Assembly (NCBI GenBank): GCA_012295275.1
Contig: CM022665.1
Span: forward strand, 8,443,976-8,507,975
Reading direction: 5' to 3'
DNA from: Chrysomallon squamiferum
Taxonomy: Eukaryota; Mollusca; Gastropoda; Neomphalida; Peltospiridae
Length of the DNA: 64,000 nt
Part shown: one piece after another, positions 47,917 through 63,400 of the stretch
Layout: the number at the start of each line of letters is the position of its first letter
Position numbering within the stretch: position 1 is the first letter of the stretch
The notes under the pieces: model-generated
The model's database searches: none
Told to the model about the DNA's origin: nothing
What the model saw: the letters and a program-made list of their open reading frames with translations, nothing else
Translations under genes and position numbers: made by a program

Positions 47917-50900
47917 AACAGAAACAAGCACAAACGTAAGTTATCAAAGAAAAAAGGAGGAAAAAAAAAAAAAAAAAAAAAATGAAAAAACAAATAAACA
48001 AAAAACAAACCCAAATAATTAACCTGATTAAAATGTTTAGTCATGCGGCTTTAGTATGCTGTTGGAAATGTATTAATCTTTTCTCTTTTTTTGTTTTCAC
48101 ATCTTTTAAGACAAAATGATTGACTGGAGAAAAACGTCTTTATTTTCATATTTAGGCTTATTTTTTAGAAAGTTCTTTCATTCGTTCTTTTTTTTATAAA
48201 AAGAGAAGATGAAGAAGGATTTATAAAAAATATATGTATCAATCATGCAGAATTATCTGATATAAATAAGTTTTTAAAAGTTATAAATAAATATATAAAT
48301 AATAAATATTGTTTTCTTATTTTGTACACATAATAAAATAAAACACATCATATGCAATTACAACAATAATAGTAATGTTTATGCTCCTTGTAGGGCCAGC
48401 CATAGTATTTTCAGCACCATAACATTTTATTATTGGTGCCCAAGTTGACATGTCCTTTGTTAATTCTTTTTCATAGTTTGATCCCATGATATTAAAAACT
48501 AATAACCAGATATTTGACAATTTAACTCCATACAAGGAATTTTCACATTTTATTATTTTTAAATTGTTTATTACTTTAACATTTTTTTGTTATATTTTGA
48601 AGATCTCATGTGAGATGGCTTCCTCTCGCTAGGTCTGGCTGCCTCAGTTACCGGTGTCAGAGAATATTTGTTTTTACCCTGAATATTTATTACTTTATGA
48701 ATATTTGTTCCCCTCACTTAGTGATTATTTTCATGTTGTTTTGTATTCTATTTGTGGTAATTTCTTGATACGGAGTGTGTCTATTGAAACTGTCTAAACA
48801 CCACTGCAAATAGATTCACAAAAGCACATTTATAACGATAGATAGGTGGAGAAATAACTGGGGACTTAATTATTACTTCCATCTTGAAAATAGATATTCC
48901 TTTTTTTTTTTTTTAAATGAAGGTGAAAACATTCATCTCTATATCAATATATTATTGGTAATTCTTTCATCAATAATCCTATTGTAGGCCTATGCATGCC
49001 CTGTCTTTGAAACATGTTGCATTTTTATCAAAATGTCAGGACCCGAGTCACTTGTTTGAACCTGAAGTGTCAAAGAAAGACCCTTCATTTTGATTTACAC
49101 CAGTGATTATGATGAAGAGCAGGTCATCAACTGGTGGTGGTGTTGAGAGGATGACAGCCATAGACACTAAGTCGTACTAGGGAGGGTCAGTGACATGCTC
49201 CCTGCCAAAATTTTTTGAAAAATATGCTGCATCCTGGTGTGTTTTGGAGACAAAAATTACAATTTGAAAGTAATGAATGTGCATGGTTTTCCCTGGACAA
49301 GTTTTGATTGTGGGTTTATCAAAGAACTAAGCTTATATTCACAATCATAAGACTTCAGCAGTAAAAAGCAGTACTATATTTCTTTGAGCAACCAGTAGTC
49401 ATTCAGTAAAAGTTTGTCTCTTAATTATCATATATATTCTCATCCTGTGCACATAAATGTAATAAAAGTATACTGTTCTGCTAAATATGCATTCTCATTT
49501 ATTTATCGTTTAGGAAAATCAATAGTTTAAAGAAGGAACTCGGGCCTGGATAATTTTCACCACCTTCTGCTGCTTATGACTTTATTTTTCTAATTCTTAT
49601 TTCCATTTATCAAAATACTGAGCACAATTAGCACACTGGTGTGAAAATATTGAGGAAAATGAGTTTTAAAAGATGTATTGTTATTCAAGTCTGAAGATTT
49701 CACTGTATAACTTGAAGCATAGGAACTGTTTGCCAAATAGTTGTTCTTTGTTATATATCCATTTTGAAACAATGGTCTTAAATTGATTTTAGCATTTAAG
49801 ATTTAAAGTAAATTGGTGATTTTAATAAATAACCTGAACAGATACAAGCACACATCAATAACTAGTATACACTATAAAACTGATCATTACCAATAACAAA
49901 GTATGAATAATAATGGATCTGATAACTTGTTTAATCAGAAACTTCACACTTAAAATATATAAGTAATATCTCACACTCTCAAGGGAAAGGATGAAAGCAC
50001 ATTATCACATTTCAGATCAGAGAAAATTACTGGTAATGTTACTGTGTTGTCAGTCTGTTTTAATTTTGTAATTGGTTAGTAGGTATGCTAATACTAATAA
50101 CTTTCCTGATCAATTTTTTAAATTTCATTTGAGTCTTGTTGTTCTTATGTGAAGATTACATCAATCTGGTTCTTTTACACTTATGGTTTTTATTATCTTT
50201 TTTCTTCTTTCTTTTCTTTTTTTTTTTTTTTTAATTTTCTTTAATTTTAATTTTATATTTTTTTAAGTTAGGTTTCACAAACATGAAAAAAAAAGATAAA
50301 TAAAAAAAAAAATAAAAAAAAGTAAAACATTAAAACAGCAATTAAATAAACATTAACTTTTTCCATCAGTTGTTAAATGTAGGCAAAAAATAACCAACAG
50401 TTCTATTTTAGTTAAAACAAAGTCCCTAATAAATTTTAAAATGCTTCATTTTAATGTTAGTATCCACTTTTAAAGTAAATTTTCATTCAGTTAAAATGCA
50501 ACATTTAAAAATTGTATTTTCCTGTATGTTAAGCACGCGCAACACAATCTGCTAAAAAAAAAAAAAATCAAAGCAAAAACAAATTATATTAAATATTTTT
50601 CATCCATTTCCCATAAATGAAAAAATAAATAAAATAAATGAAATACAATCAATTTTGTAAATATTTTTATTTACAGCTAACAATTTGCTATACAAGTACA
50701 TGAGTAACTTGCCCATATTAAATAACCATTAAACACAAAATTGATTGCTAGCATATAAACATGCAAAATAAACTGAAATAAAATTGCCATCACAGACTGA
50801 AAAGAGAAAAAGAAAAACATATCACATTTAACCATAAAATGTCCAAAGGTTTCTCAGAATTGTTCTGATTATGTTTATTTCTTCAATCCTGTCAAAAGTA

Positions 50901-52980
50901 CCTCTGGAAACAATAACAAAAATACTGCTTCCAGTATAAACATTGTGTCTCAGTTCAGTATTTTATTAATAAAATAATGGCAAGCAAATTTGCACAATAA
51001 GATTTTATGTGGAGATCTTCTTAAAATGCTAGTTTTTAAATGGCAGGCATATTCTGAGTACGACTTTTCTTTCCTTGCTTTTGAAGAAATAAAATTGTTC
51101 TTGCATTTCAGTTAGTTATTCAATATTCAGAGTAAACCATTACATACATTTAAATTTATTAGCTACATAGTGAATTATAAATACATAGGACATGAAAATA
51201 CAAGAACTGGAAAATCAGAACAAGACATTTGTTAGATACTGGACTTTGTGGCCGTGAGGTCTGACCACTTCACAGTGCCAGACCTGAAATACACATTTTT
51301 CTGCTGGGAAAATTAATGATTAATACCAGTATGTTGAGTATTTATTTCAGCAATTCCTTTGATATTATAATACAGTATACTATTCAACACATCCTTTCCA
51401 GTGTATATATCAATATACATTTATATAGATATACATATGATTGAGTAAAAATAAAATATTACAAATCATATAACTTTTTCATTTGACAGACATTTAGATG
51501 ACATACATTTATATATATGTCAATAAAATTTCTATCAAATAAACAAGATTTATAATATTTCATTTTAGATTTATATAAATCTTTTTTTTTTTTTCTTTTT
51601 ACTCCTTATCTACATTTACTAACAACAACATACTGGCAGTAAGCAAAACCTGGAAAAGCAATGCTCTTCTTGTTTATTATAATTATCACTTATTTTAAGA
51701 AACAACACACCCTGTTAATTAGAAAAAATATCATTTTAACTATTTTTACAAGTTTATAAACAAAATTAAAAATGCACAGCACACCAGTGCTACTGTAAAA
51801 TTTCTATAAAGTTCTGTTTCCATTGTTTTTCATATGTGACATTTCTGTTACTGATTTCCATAGCCAGTGGAAACCTTATTACAGTAAACTTTTTCAAATT
51901 TTGTCCAAAATTAAACTATATATGAATAATACTGTGCTTAATCTACACATGCCAAAATTGTTTTAATACATGTTTAAAAAAGAAAAAAAGGAAAGGAAAT
52001 TCTATTCAAACATTGTTAATACCAACTTTGTAGATCATATCTCGTATTTCAGTAATCTACAATATTTATCAAAGTATACTGAAACTGACATAACTGAAAT
52101 TTAAATTCAGATTTAAATATGTATTAATATGTTTATCACCGTCACCTGACAAACTGTGTTCAATTACTATCACAAAGGTAGAGATATTTTTCAAACACGA
52201 CGTATCAAAACGGGAATGGATTTCAAAATACGATGTAAAAAGTTAAAAAATCCTTTTTATGATCTGATTGTTAAACATTATAATTTGGCAGTTTTATATA
52301 TATTAAAAAAAAAAAAAAAAAAAAAAGAAAGAAAGAAAGAAGAACAACAACACATATATATATATATATGTTTTCTTCAGTGTAGTATAATTTCTTTTAT
52401 TATGAAATAAATTATTGTGTTGAAGAAATAAAGGAAGATACTTTAGTCACGAATGTCTGTTCTGTAAATGTTTGCGTCAGTATTCTTGGATTCTTAAAAA
52501 GAATATAACACTGAAATGAAGAAATGCAATCAATTTTTAATAAATTTAAGGTTGAATGGGGCGATTATACTTCCATATTGAAAGGCAACTCTGTCTTACT
52601 ACAAATATTTAAGAATATTTCCAGTCATGTCTTAAATATTATTTCATAAAATTAAATACAAAGAAAGGTTTACTTTCTTTCAGTAATACTAATTACAAAC
52701 AACAATAAAAGACAACATAAAAAATAAAGAGACAGAGAAAAGGAGATATGGGCCATTTAAAATAGATAATCTTAAACATAGTTTAAGATTTTATAAAAAA
52801 AAAAAAAAAAAAAAAAAATAGAATAAAATAAAAAATAAAGAACATAAATAATTAATAGAAATTGTACATCAATTTCATTATGGATTCTTTTTCATATATA
52901 TTTTTTTTTATAATAAATTTAAAAAAAATAAATAAAAAGAAAGCATCACAATAAATATAATTCAATGGTTTTTGTCATTA

Positions 52981-53015
<35 letters not shown>

Positions 53016-54483
53016 GAATCATAATCCCAGAAATTCAATTCATAAAGAATGAAAAAGAATAATTAATATATATAATATATTAAAAATGTTTTTAATTAAT
53101 ATGTATTTTCTTTTATACTGTTTCAATCTAAAAAGTGGTCATACATATTATTACATTTATTATGAAACATCAAAATTGTATTGAAATGCCCCGTCCAACT
53201 ATGTCAAATACATAAATTTTAAAAAGTAATCAGGAAAAGAAAGAAATAACATCACACAATAATAAACACACAAAGTCAATTCTGAATGGATTAACTGCAA
53301 AAGATGTAGTTATTATCACAATAATAAAATAATAACAGGTATTAAACACTATAAAAATATACATATATTTCTTAAATCATATTTAGTAGTTGTAGTAGTA
53401 GAGTAAAAAAACAACAACATTAAAACAAAAAACTATCTATTTTATTATCTATGTGAGTGGTTTGGTAAAAAAGTTAAGAAAAATATTAATAAATATCAGC
53501 AAGCTATATATTCTAATTTTTCATTTATTTTTCTATTGTTAGTAATATTAAAGTAAAAAAAAGAAAATGTATTACCCATGTGAGTGGTTTGGTAGAAAAG
53601 TTAAGAAAAATATTAATAAATACCAGCAATTTATATTAATTAGTAACATTTTCTAATTTTTAATCTCTTTTTCTGTTGTTAGTAGTAGTGCAGAAAAAAA
53701 ACATAAAAACAAAAAATATATCCAGTTTATTATCCATGTGAGTGGTTTTTAGAAAAGTTAAGAAAAATATTAATAAATATCATCAAGCTGAACTAGTTAG
53801 TAACACACTCTAATTTTTAATCTCTTTTTCTGTGGTCTGGAAAACATGCATCTCCTTTCTTCTTCCATGTTTGACACTAGCAGTCTTTTGTCTGAACATT
53901 TTGAAAGTACTGTTATATTAATGCCCACACACTTTAAACCTCATTTATTAAATGTTACATTAATAATCACATCACACAGACATATGTCTCATTAACCTGT
54001 GAGACTAACTTTTTGTTATATTTAATATTTTTGACAAAACATAGGGTATCATTCTCATATTAGTAACAACTTAAAACACCACTGCCATTGTTAAGACTTT
54101 TGTAAATAAAAAATAAAAAAATTAAAATATAATAATAATAATATTCATAATAAATGATATATGAGAAGCAAAAATTTAAATATACACACAAATATATATA
54201 TATATATATATATATAAAAAAAAGGAACAAAAATTAGTTGCAGTAAAATTTAACCAAAAAGTTTTGCACCCAAATTATAATTATCAAACCTATCCATATA
54301 AATATATCAAATTATCTTTTCTAGTCTCATTAAAGTTGACGAGATAACTAAGAAATAAATGTGCAATCAGTCATATATAGATCACAGAATAATTAGTTCT
54401 ATTCTATTTTAAATAACAACCCTGTTCTTATATTAATTCCAGATGCATTGATTGCTTCACTTGCAGTATCCAATCTGTAGTTT
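47917..54483. other. Spacer and probable UBR 3' UTR
   Basis: No coding region is supported in 6.6 kb. A less AT-rich patch at 49000-49330 looks like a decayed repeat. Poly-A tracts occur at about 47959-47982, 52796-52818 and 52982-53012, and a TA repeat at 54190-54215. A three-copy tandem repeat lies at 53385-53835. The part nearest 54483 should be the 3' UTR of the UBR gene on the minus strand. Confidence 0.55.
53385..53835 (-). repeat. Three-copy tandem repeat downstream of the UBR stop
   Basis: The block CATGTGAGTGGTTT...AGAAAAGTTAAGAAAAATATTAA recurs with its ATGTGAGTGG core at 53451, 53578 and 53735, followed each time by a TTCTAATTTTT/TCTCTTTTTCTGTTGTTAGTAGTA-like segment. The periods are 127 and 157 bp, with poly-A length differences between copies. 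TTTATT before the core at 53441-53446 and 53726-53731 gives AATAAA on the UBR sense strand. Confidence 0.8.
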
Positions 54484-57400
54484 TCAAAGATTCTGCCATT
54501 CAATTGTTGTGAAACTGCTGTTAAATTCCAGATTGTGAGCAATAGTTTCTGGAATTGCATGAGTAAACCACAGTTTTTTGAGGTGATCGTATCTCTCATC
54601 ACATAGGTGAAGTGGATTTCCACGCCTGAAGAGAAACAAAGATAAAAATATTGAAGAATGGTGTGAAAAAAATTAAATGCCTATTATCATCATCTCATCT
54701 TATATGCAAGTTTAGCATCTGTGTTTCAACCAACTACCAATTTAAAACATTTGACAAAAAATTACTGTACAGTTAATTATATTCTATTGGTGGCATACAG
54801 TAAGTTAGAATACTATATTCTGTACATTTCATGTAAGGTTTAGCAGTTCTTAGTGGTACTCACAAGTGGAGTTTCAATTTATTAACATGCACAGGGTAAG
54901 ACTGTATTATTTTATTTAATGATTTGTCTGAAGTTTTTGTAACCCGGAAGGGTCCTGGATGACACCGCTGTAGTTAAATTCACCTTAAAATTCCTATAAT
55001 GTGATTCTTTCATGCTGTTATGTAAAGTCTTACTAATACCATGCAGTTTATTGTACAATTGTAATAAGTATAACACAACGTATAGGTTTAATAATCAGAA
55101 TTTAAGCTAAATATTACTAAGCTACTTTGATTTTTGGTCATTCATAATGAACTGAATGAATCCAAATATCACATCTTCTTAGGAAACATTAATAATTTAC
55201 CGTAATCCCTGATCTGTCTCTCCATAGTTGTCTAGATATGGTGGAGCAAGGAAGCAGCCTTTTGTTTTTCCAGCTAAAAGCAACACCTGACAGTCTCTCA
55301 CTCTGCAAAATACAGAAATCCAATTTTCATTTAATGATTTCTATTTAGTTTTGTTTTTAAGAAATAATAAAACAGGAAAATGTTCCGAATGGTTAAATTT
55401 TTCTTATAAACCTGTATATTTCAGGAAAAACAAAATAGCAATATCTATAATTCAGCATTTTAAATTAATGATTTTGTACTCATCTTACTGGAATATGGTA
55501 TTTTGAATTTTGAGAATTCTTTTATTGTAAGACTGATGGTTTTTTTTTGAGTATATAATATACAAATGTCAGAAATACCTGAGAAATACACCAGTGCCTG
55601 CTCCACAAAAGTGTGCATGTTCTGTAGCTGCTCCTACTGCTGCTCCTTCCAAATCCTTTTGACAACAGTAACTCTGAGAACACAGCATCTTTCCACACAC
55701 TAAACACATTGTGGGAGCTCGGCTGTCATCACTGTCTTTAGACTTTGGACAGCTATAAAATAATAGGGTATACCTTCAATCAAATACAGATAGACAAAAA
55801 CAGAGACGTAAGAGAGAGTAGGTAAGTGTCAGACAGAAAGAATAAATTTGAGATTGATAGAGAGTGATAACAAAGAGAGATCCAGTAAAATAATCCTATA
55901 CTTTTTAGGTGTTTTCTAAATGACAGATATCACATTAAACCCTGTTCAAAGTTTGTAAGCAGATGTCATTTGATCTAAAACAAGGGAAAGATGTAAACTG
56001 TTTTTCTGATATCAATAATTAGGAGTTGTTCTTTACTCACGTGAAAGTTGATACTCTGTTGATCAGTTCGCTATAATCAGGTGGCAGTGGGACCAGGTCA
56101 TTCTTCTTTAAAGGGTACCGAACTATTTTACTCTGGTCACCAGACAGCTTCTCCTTCATCAACTTCTTTGAACACCAACTGTAATAGATATTTTAACATC
56201 AGAGAATAAAGATAAAGACATCAAGGACCTCTACATCTGAATGGTGATCAATAATCCTCAAAATCATAATTAACTAGTTTTATTTACACATGCAAATATG
56301 CATTGTTTATCCTTTTTAAATTCTTTTAGAATAGTATTACAAAATTATGCACGATATTAAAATAATCTTTAAGAAAACCCCCCTGAAAAATCAAACTGCT
56401 TCCATGAAAACAAACATTAACACGTTTATCTCAAATGGTATTCATTTTATCAGATTAAAGTGTGAAAATAGTTTTAGTTTAGTGATACTTCACAAACTAA
56501 AAGATAAAAGAAATGATGAAATTCTACATTATCAAAGTCAGTAAAATATACCTTTCAATAAGAGTGATCGTGTTGTGTCCTACTGACTTGAACAGTTCAG
56601 ACATGTTAACATTCAGTGATAGGTAGCGACACAGAACTTCATATTCCTTAGTGCAAAAGTGATCTGTTTTGAAAACACATAAAAATATGTTGATATGTAT
56701 GTTATAGAGAATAATATAAATAATGTCACCATATACAGAATCTCAAATCCATTTTAAAAAACAACATTTTAGTTTTTTTTTATATCTCTATATTTTATGG
56801 TATATACAAATATTTCACAATCATTCAATTAATAAACATTTCTTTTAAAAATGATTGCATGAAAGTCAAAGAATATAAGATTATAATATGCTATTTACAG
56901 TTAAAATAAAGTGACTGATTACAAAAGCTATCTCACCATGTAATTCATCTGGTGGATTTATTCCAGTGATATAGTGGTACAATATGGCAGCACATCGGAG
57001 GAAAGGCAAAACAGCTGTGCGTAGATACTGTGACAGGAGATATGGAGATGGCATTCGTTCGGGTCTCACCCTATATAGGTAATATTATCATAAATTTGTG
57101 ATTTTTAAATTTAAAACCAGGATGACAACAGAAAAAAAGAAAGAAAATAAAGGTAGTTTCTTTAGGATAAACTGTTATCTGTGCTGACATTCAACCATAA
57201 TCTATTTCTTTATTAATAAATTTAATAAATATAAGAAAAAAATATTTTCCCTAAGAACAGGATGGCAATCTGATACAGAAACACTTGTATCTACTATAAT
57301 ACTATATCATATTTTTTTTAGAACCTGCAGATAACTATTATATTAGACAAAAAATACTGAAGAAATTTAATTCTGTTTTCCACTACTTAAAATATAGAAA

Positions 57401-60400
57401 TAATTTTCTGCATAAATAAATAATTCTGGTTTCTTACCCAACAGTTTCCCGAAGTTTAATAAATATTTTAAGAAGTGCTTCACCCTCAATATCTTCTTCT
57501 ACATCCATGAACTCTGAAATAAAAAATAGAATGAAAACTGTATAATAAATCATTCAGATCTTTAATCTACATCAAATCATAACAAAAAAAAATTATATAA
57601 ATAAATAAAATTAATAAAAACATAAATAAAAACAAAATAAATTCTTCAATTTCCTCTGTTGTTAATTTTACACTTAGCTTCAAATGGTCAGTATAACTAG
57701 TCTATATTCTGTATATGTTGTTGTTATTAGTTCTGTCAAATAAAGGAAAGAAATGTTTTATTTAACACGGGACATATGGTTAAAAATCATTCAGATAACG
57801 AGAAGAATCCCATTTCATCAGCTAATCTTTCTGCTTAGCAGCAAGGGATCTTTTATATAAAACATCCCATAGACAGCACAGTAGATACAACATCAGTACA
57901 CCAATTGTTGAGCACTAGCAGGAACAAGAAGTATTTTAATGCGTCCACACCAAGAGGGATCAATCTGACTACCCAAAGCATCTTTAGCAGATCCTAACAA
58001 TATCTAACACGATTAAATACTCCTAGAAGATGCTAAATGCGTATTCAGTGAAGAGTAAGACATAATACTCACCCTCAATTTCATAGTCATAAGTCAGCAA
58101 AATCTGTACAAGATGAGCAGTGAGCACAAGTTGCATTGCGTGCTGATTGTTGAGATCACCTGTGGGCAGTGTGGACATGGTTGAATACTGCTGTTCAGCA
58201 TACAGAGATGGCAGTGTCATAGTTAGTATCACAAGGAAGTGGAACATATCTAAATCCAGCAAACATGGAGTATCCTTCTTTATCTTCTCTATGTCACATG
58301 GAAACAGAGCTGAATTAAAAACAGTAAACAGTTAGTACAGGTTATCATTTGTAACAACACAGCAAATACATTTATATTATTCTAAAATAATTTTTGTGAA
58401 AAATAAGATTCATTTGCTTTAAAAAATTATTTAAATACTTCTCAAAATATTTCTGATGAAATGATTAACAAGAAAAATATGTTAAACAACGAGGTGCTTG
58501 TTATAGAATTCTTTCCTTCTAGTTTTTTCTTAACAAAATAATAGATTTATAAAATTCTCCATATCAAACATTTTATAAAATTCTGCTCAGCATTAAACCA
58601 TCTATTTGGTTTATGAATGATTAATTCTGATAAAATATTCTGTTTTCCCCAAAACATCTGCAAATTATACTAAACAGAAACAATAAAGAGAATATTTTAT
58701 ACACTTTCCCAAAAAATATTTACCCGATAGAAGACGAATACAGTTTTGTTTCACTGTATCAGGGTTCATGACCTGACTGCAGACAGATGCGAATCTAACC
58801 AGTGAGCCAATCAGATCAGACTGACGAGTGGGAATAGATCCAAACAAAGATTTCCCATCACCTCTCAGATTTTGTTCTGGAAATTAAAAAAAACATGATA
58901 ATCTAAAATTCAGAAATGATCTTTCATTTATTATGAAATTAAATAAAAAATAATTATTTGCTTAACCATATAACCTTAACTCAATCTACACCATAAAACT
59001 ACAAAAGAAAAATTTCAAATCACTGATGTCTTCTACAAATTTTTTCTTTAAACAGAAGTAAATATAAACTCTTAGATTCTTACAATTATTGATATACTTT
59101 CTCAAAAGGTGTATCTTTAAAACTTAATTTAATTGATATTATAAAACAAATAACACATATAACTTAAATATAACACAGGTAGTTTTTAATTTTTTTTATT
59201 CATACATTTAAAATTAATTACAAATTTTTCATAAATGTTCTGCATTTGTTAGTTCAGTGCATAATATCAAACTTACCAACTGCCTGGATAGTAAATGCAC
59301 AGGTACTCCATGCCATTATCGACACACGAGGGTTTTCATCATCTGCGTCCACACACAGACCAAACTTAAATTATAAAGTATAGCACAAAATTTATTTTCA
59401 AAATCGTTTATAATACTGATAACAATGTAAATATACATGGTATTCATTTTTTAAATTGTTCACTTTTCTCACCTGCACAAAATGTGCAAGGTACATACTA
59501 GAATTACACAAGAAATCACAATGCTGATAAAAGGAATATGTTTCACTGTTAATAATCAAATGACACTGAGAACAATTAACTTGCACACAACTTTATTACT
59601 CACAGCATATACATCTCTGGCAAATTTCTTTAGCATCTCTCTCATTCCTTCAGAAAAATGTCCACTGAAAAAATAAAATTTTTGCTCAGTAATAATACCT
59701 GAATCACTAAAACATGTTATTTACTAAATGTATTCTTTATATACAAAAAGCACTTCCACAGTTAGTAATAATTCCAGGACCAATAAAACATAAGCCCTAT
59801 GCTGAATGCATTATAACAGGGCTTCTAAACAGAACAGAAAATATTAACTAAAAAAAGAAAAAAGGAAGACTATTTCAGCAGAGATTAACACAAACCTTGC
59901 ATCATCATATACATATTCCCAGAGCAGCTGGAAATTCTTGGCAACACTTTCAGCCATCATTCTTGTGATGGTTGAAATTGGGCAAGGCTGAAACAGGGCA
60001 AAGTCATCTGAAAGAGTAAATAGAAAATAATAATTAGTTCACATAACTTCAGATATACTTTAATATTTTAGTATGAATTTAAAATGTATCTTCAATATTT
60101 AAAAATATTTTATAGAAATAAAATAAAATGTACACCATGATTTAGCTAAATCTACCTTCAGATTCCTTATCATGTGCTTCTTTTATACTGTTCTGTACAG
60201 TCTTTTCAATACCATCCAACCAGTCATCAAATCTCAGATTCACGTCCTTCTTGTCACTGCTACAATCAAAGTCACACTATATATGATTAATTCTAAAGAT
60301 GGTTTTTAACAATTTAAAAATGTCAACAAAAAAAACCCCAGAACTAAAAACTAATCAAATAATTAAAAAAAACAAAAAAAACAAAAAAAACAATTACAAT

Positions 60401-63400
60401 TAAAATTAATATTTATAAAGCTACAAATATAATTACATCTGAAGGAAATCTTATAATACAAAAAGCCAAGGATTAAATAGAAATGTTATGATATAATAAT
60501 TATTAACAGTGCAGATTTGATTTATACTAATGTTACTAAAATGTTAATACATAATAAGATTTGCATACAAGTGAGTTAATCATAATAATGATCTGATAAG
60601 ATATATTTCTTTGGTCAATAATTTTTCACTGAACATGTACTCACCCTGGAGGATACAGAGATGGTAGAGATGGAACAATAGGTATCACAGTATTACTTAA
60701 TCCTTCACACAAAGGACAAAGGTATTCCATTTTGTCAACATCATAACTAAAACTCTGTCGAAATCGTAGAGGTCTGCGCCGGTCTTTACTCATCACATTA
60801 TCAAAATACCTGAAACAGATTAATTTTATAGCATAAAAAGAACACTTTTAGTAAGTACAAACATTTAAAAATATCATCTACAAACAAATCAGTATTTTAA
60901 TATATTCAGATTAACAAACGTGGTCTAAATGATGATGATAAACAACCCAATATCATATTTAAGTAATTTGTTTTTCTGCTCACATTTATTAAAATATTCA
61001 TTTCATCACATTTCCATGGTTTGATGTATTAACTTGAAATATAATTTTTTAAATAATAGATAAGCTATGCTATGAAGGTGTCACAAATATATTCAGAATA
61101 ATAAATTAACAAGGTCAAAAAGCTTACCTCTGCCAACAGTCATGATGCATCACATGACCACAGGAACCAACATGAGTGCCTGTGAAGAGATCAGATGGAA
61201 CAAAGAGGGGATCATAATCTTCTTTTTTCTCCAAAAATTTGCCCCGACACTGAGACAATACTGTAGATCTGAAATAAGAAATATATTTAAATACTTTTTT
61301 TTTTAAAACAGCCTGAATGAGAGTAAATACAGTCTTGGAAATAAACATCATACAAAATAAGTGTATGACTTTCAATCAATCTTACTGTTTTCAAGACAAA
61401 GGAAATGGTACAGACCTGCTAAAGAGTTTTTAGTTCTATAAATTAGAAAACTTTTATATGAAGCTAATTTTATTATCTAGATATACATGTTGTGTAAAAT
61501 CATTTTAAATATTTCTGCAGATAAAATTAACTTATATCATTCAAACTATTTGTAACATATTCAGTAACATTAGTAACTGATAATAAATGAAACATGACTA
61601 AGAAACAGTAAAATATTTAGAAAATACTTACAATCAAAAACATCATCAAAACAAGTCTTTAAAAATACTGATTCAAAGCTGAGTGTGTTTTTGTTTTTTA
61701 ATTAACACCACAGCTATGTACTACTTGTCATATGTGATAATGTTAAACCTACATATTCAAGATAATAAAACAGTTTTAAGTTCCTTATCTTTTCATGTAC
61801 AGCATAAAATTCAACACCAACCATAGATGTCTGGTAACAGATCAACAAACATAACAGTTTTAAATTATAACAAACCTTTGGACAAAAGCAGCCAGGACCA
61901 TGGCTTTGCCAGTACAAGTGATCTCCTGCTCTTCCTGACACAAAATACAGGTTGCCTGAATAGAAGCATTACTCGATGGTTTGCTCCGTCCTGGCCCAAG
62001 CACCACAGGAAATGATGTTGGCCCTGATCTGCTGCAAAAATGTGTCACAATATTGTTAACTCTGTTATTTGTAATGATAAATGTATGATGAAGTAAGCAC
62101 ATTGATTATAATTCTTACTACTGCACCAATTAAAAAAACAAAAACAAAATTTTTCAATACTAAATTTTTCTGACAGAGTAAAGTAACAATCAAATTCTTA
62201 TCAGTAACCATAATACCAAACATTTAATCTTCATTTCAGATAAAAATGTTAAGCAAACTAATGATATTACTCTGAATCCTGTTAACATAATAAAGCATCG
62301 TTTTAAACAGTTGTAAGTAAAAGCTTATTTATACAAATGTTGCATAACTATCTTTCTTTTCAAATTATTTTTTCAAATTATTAAAATCAGCACACCCCAT
62401 ATCCATGTCAGAAACAGCAGATTTCAGTTCTGTGCTTGTCTGATCAAACAACTCAGAATTCTCTGCAATGAAGTTGCGCTGCATCTTTGACATCTGTGCC
62501 ATGACTCGTGCCCTTCGCTTTGCTGCCATTTCTGCTTTGCGTTTCCTCTCAGTCTCAGTTTTCTGGTCTGTACAGCTTGCCAGGTTATTCAATGCATCCA
62601 AAGACACTGGCTCATTTTTTAAAGTACAGACATCAGCGAATTGCTAAAAAAAAATTTAATTCCTGGTGGTTAACAATGTTAAAACAAAAATTCTGAGTCT
62701 AAATATTCAGTAGTTGTGTTTTTATTCTGTTTGTTGCTTTTTCTTTTGAATTTTATTTCAGTGTTAATTCTTAAAAGTTAAATTCTTATTTGAGCTTCTC
62801 CATTTTTAAAATATAGAAATGCATCCATTTTACAGAAAATAATTTCACTAAACAATATATTATTTCTTATTAAGGTGTAATCATAAAAAAATGTAAAAAA
62901 CAGTCACCTCTGTCAAAAATATTGAAGATACATTTTTGCAGGTATCAGATAAATGATCTCAGAAAATTATCATAACAAAACGTAAAACTTTTTTTTTTCA
63001 TGTTCATCTCATTCAGTATACTTAAATTCTTCTGAATTAAAAATCAATCAAAAGTTTTATTTCAGTGAATATGAAACTGTACTATTTGTTCTTGGTAAGA
63101 ACAAGATGTAAATGAAGCTCTTGGTCAAGCTTATTAAAAATGAAAAATGTCTCACCTTCAATGTCCACGACAGAAGATCTTTACTTGGATCTTGATTCAG
63201 ATTTTGATTTCCAACCAAACACTGTAGTTTAGACAAAAGTCCATCTTCTAACAAAAAAAAGAAAAGCAAAAATTAATTGTGCAAAAAGATTAAAAATCAT
63301 TAATTAAATTACCTGTTGTTAATATAAAATTAATAATGATGATAATAATAATAACAATTAAAAAAAATTCAAACAAAACAACAATTAAACAAATAAAAAT

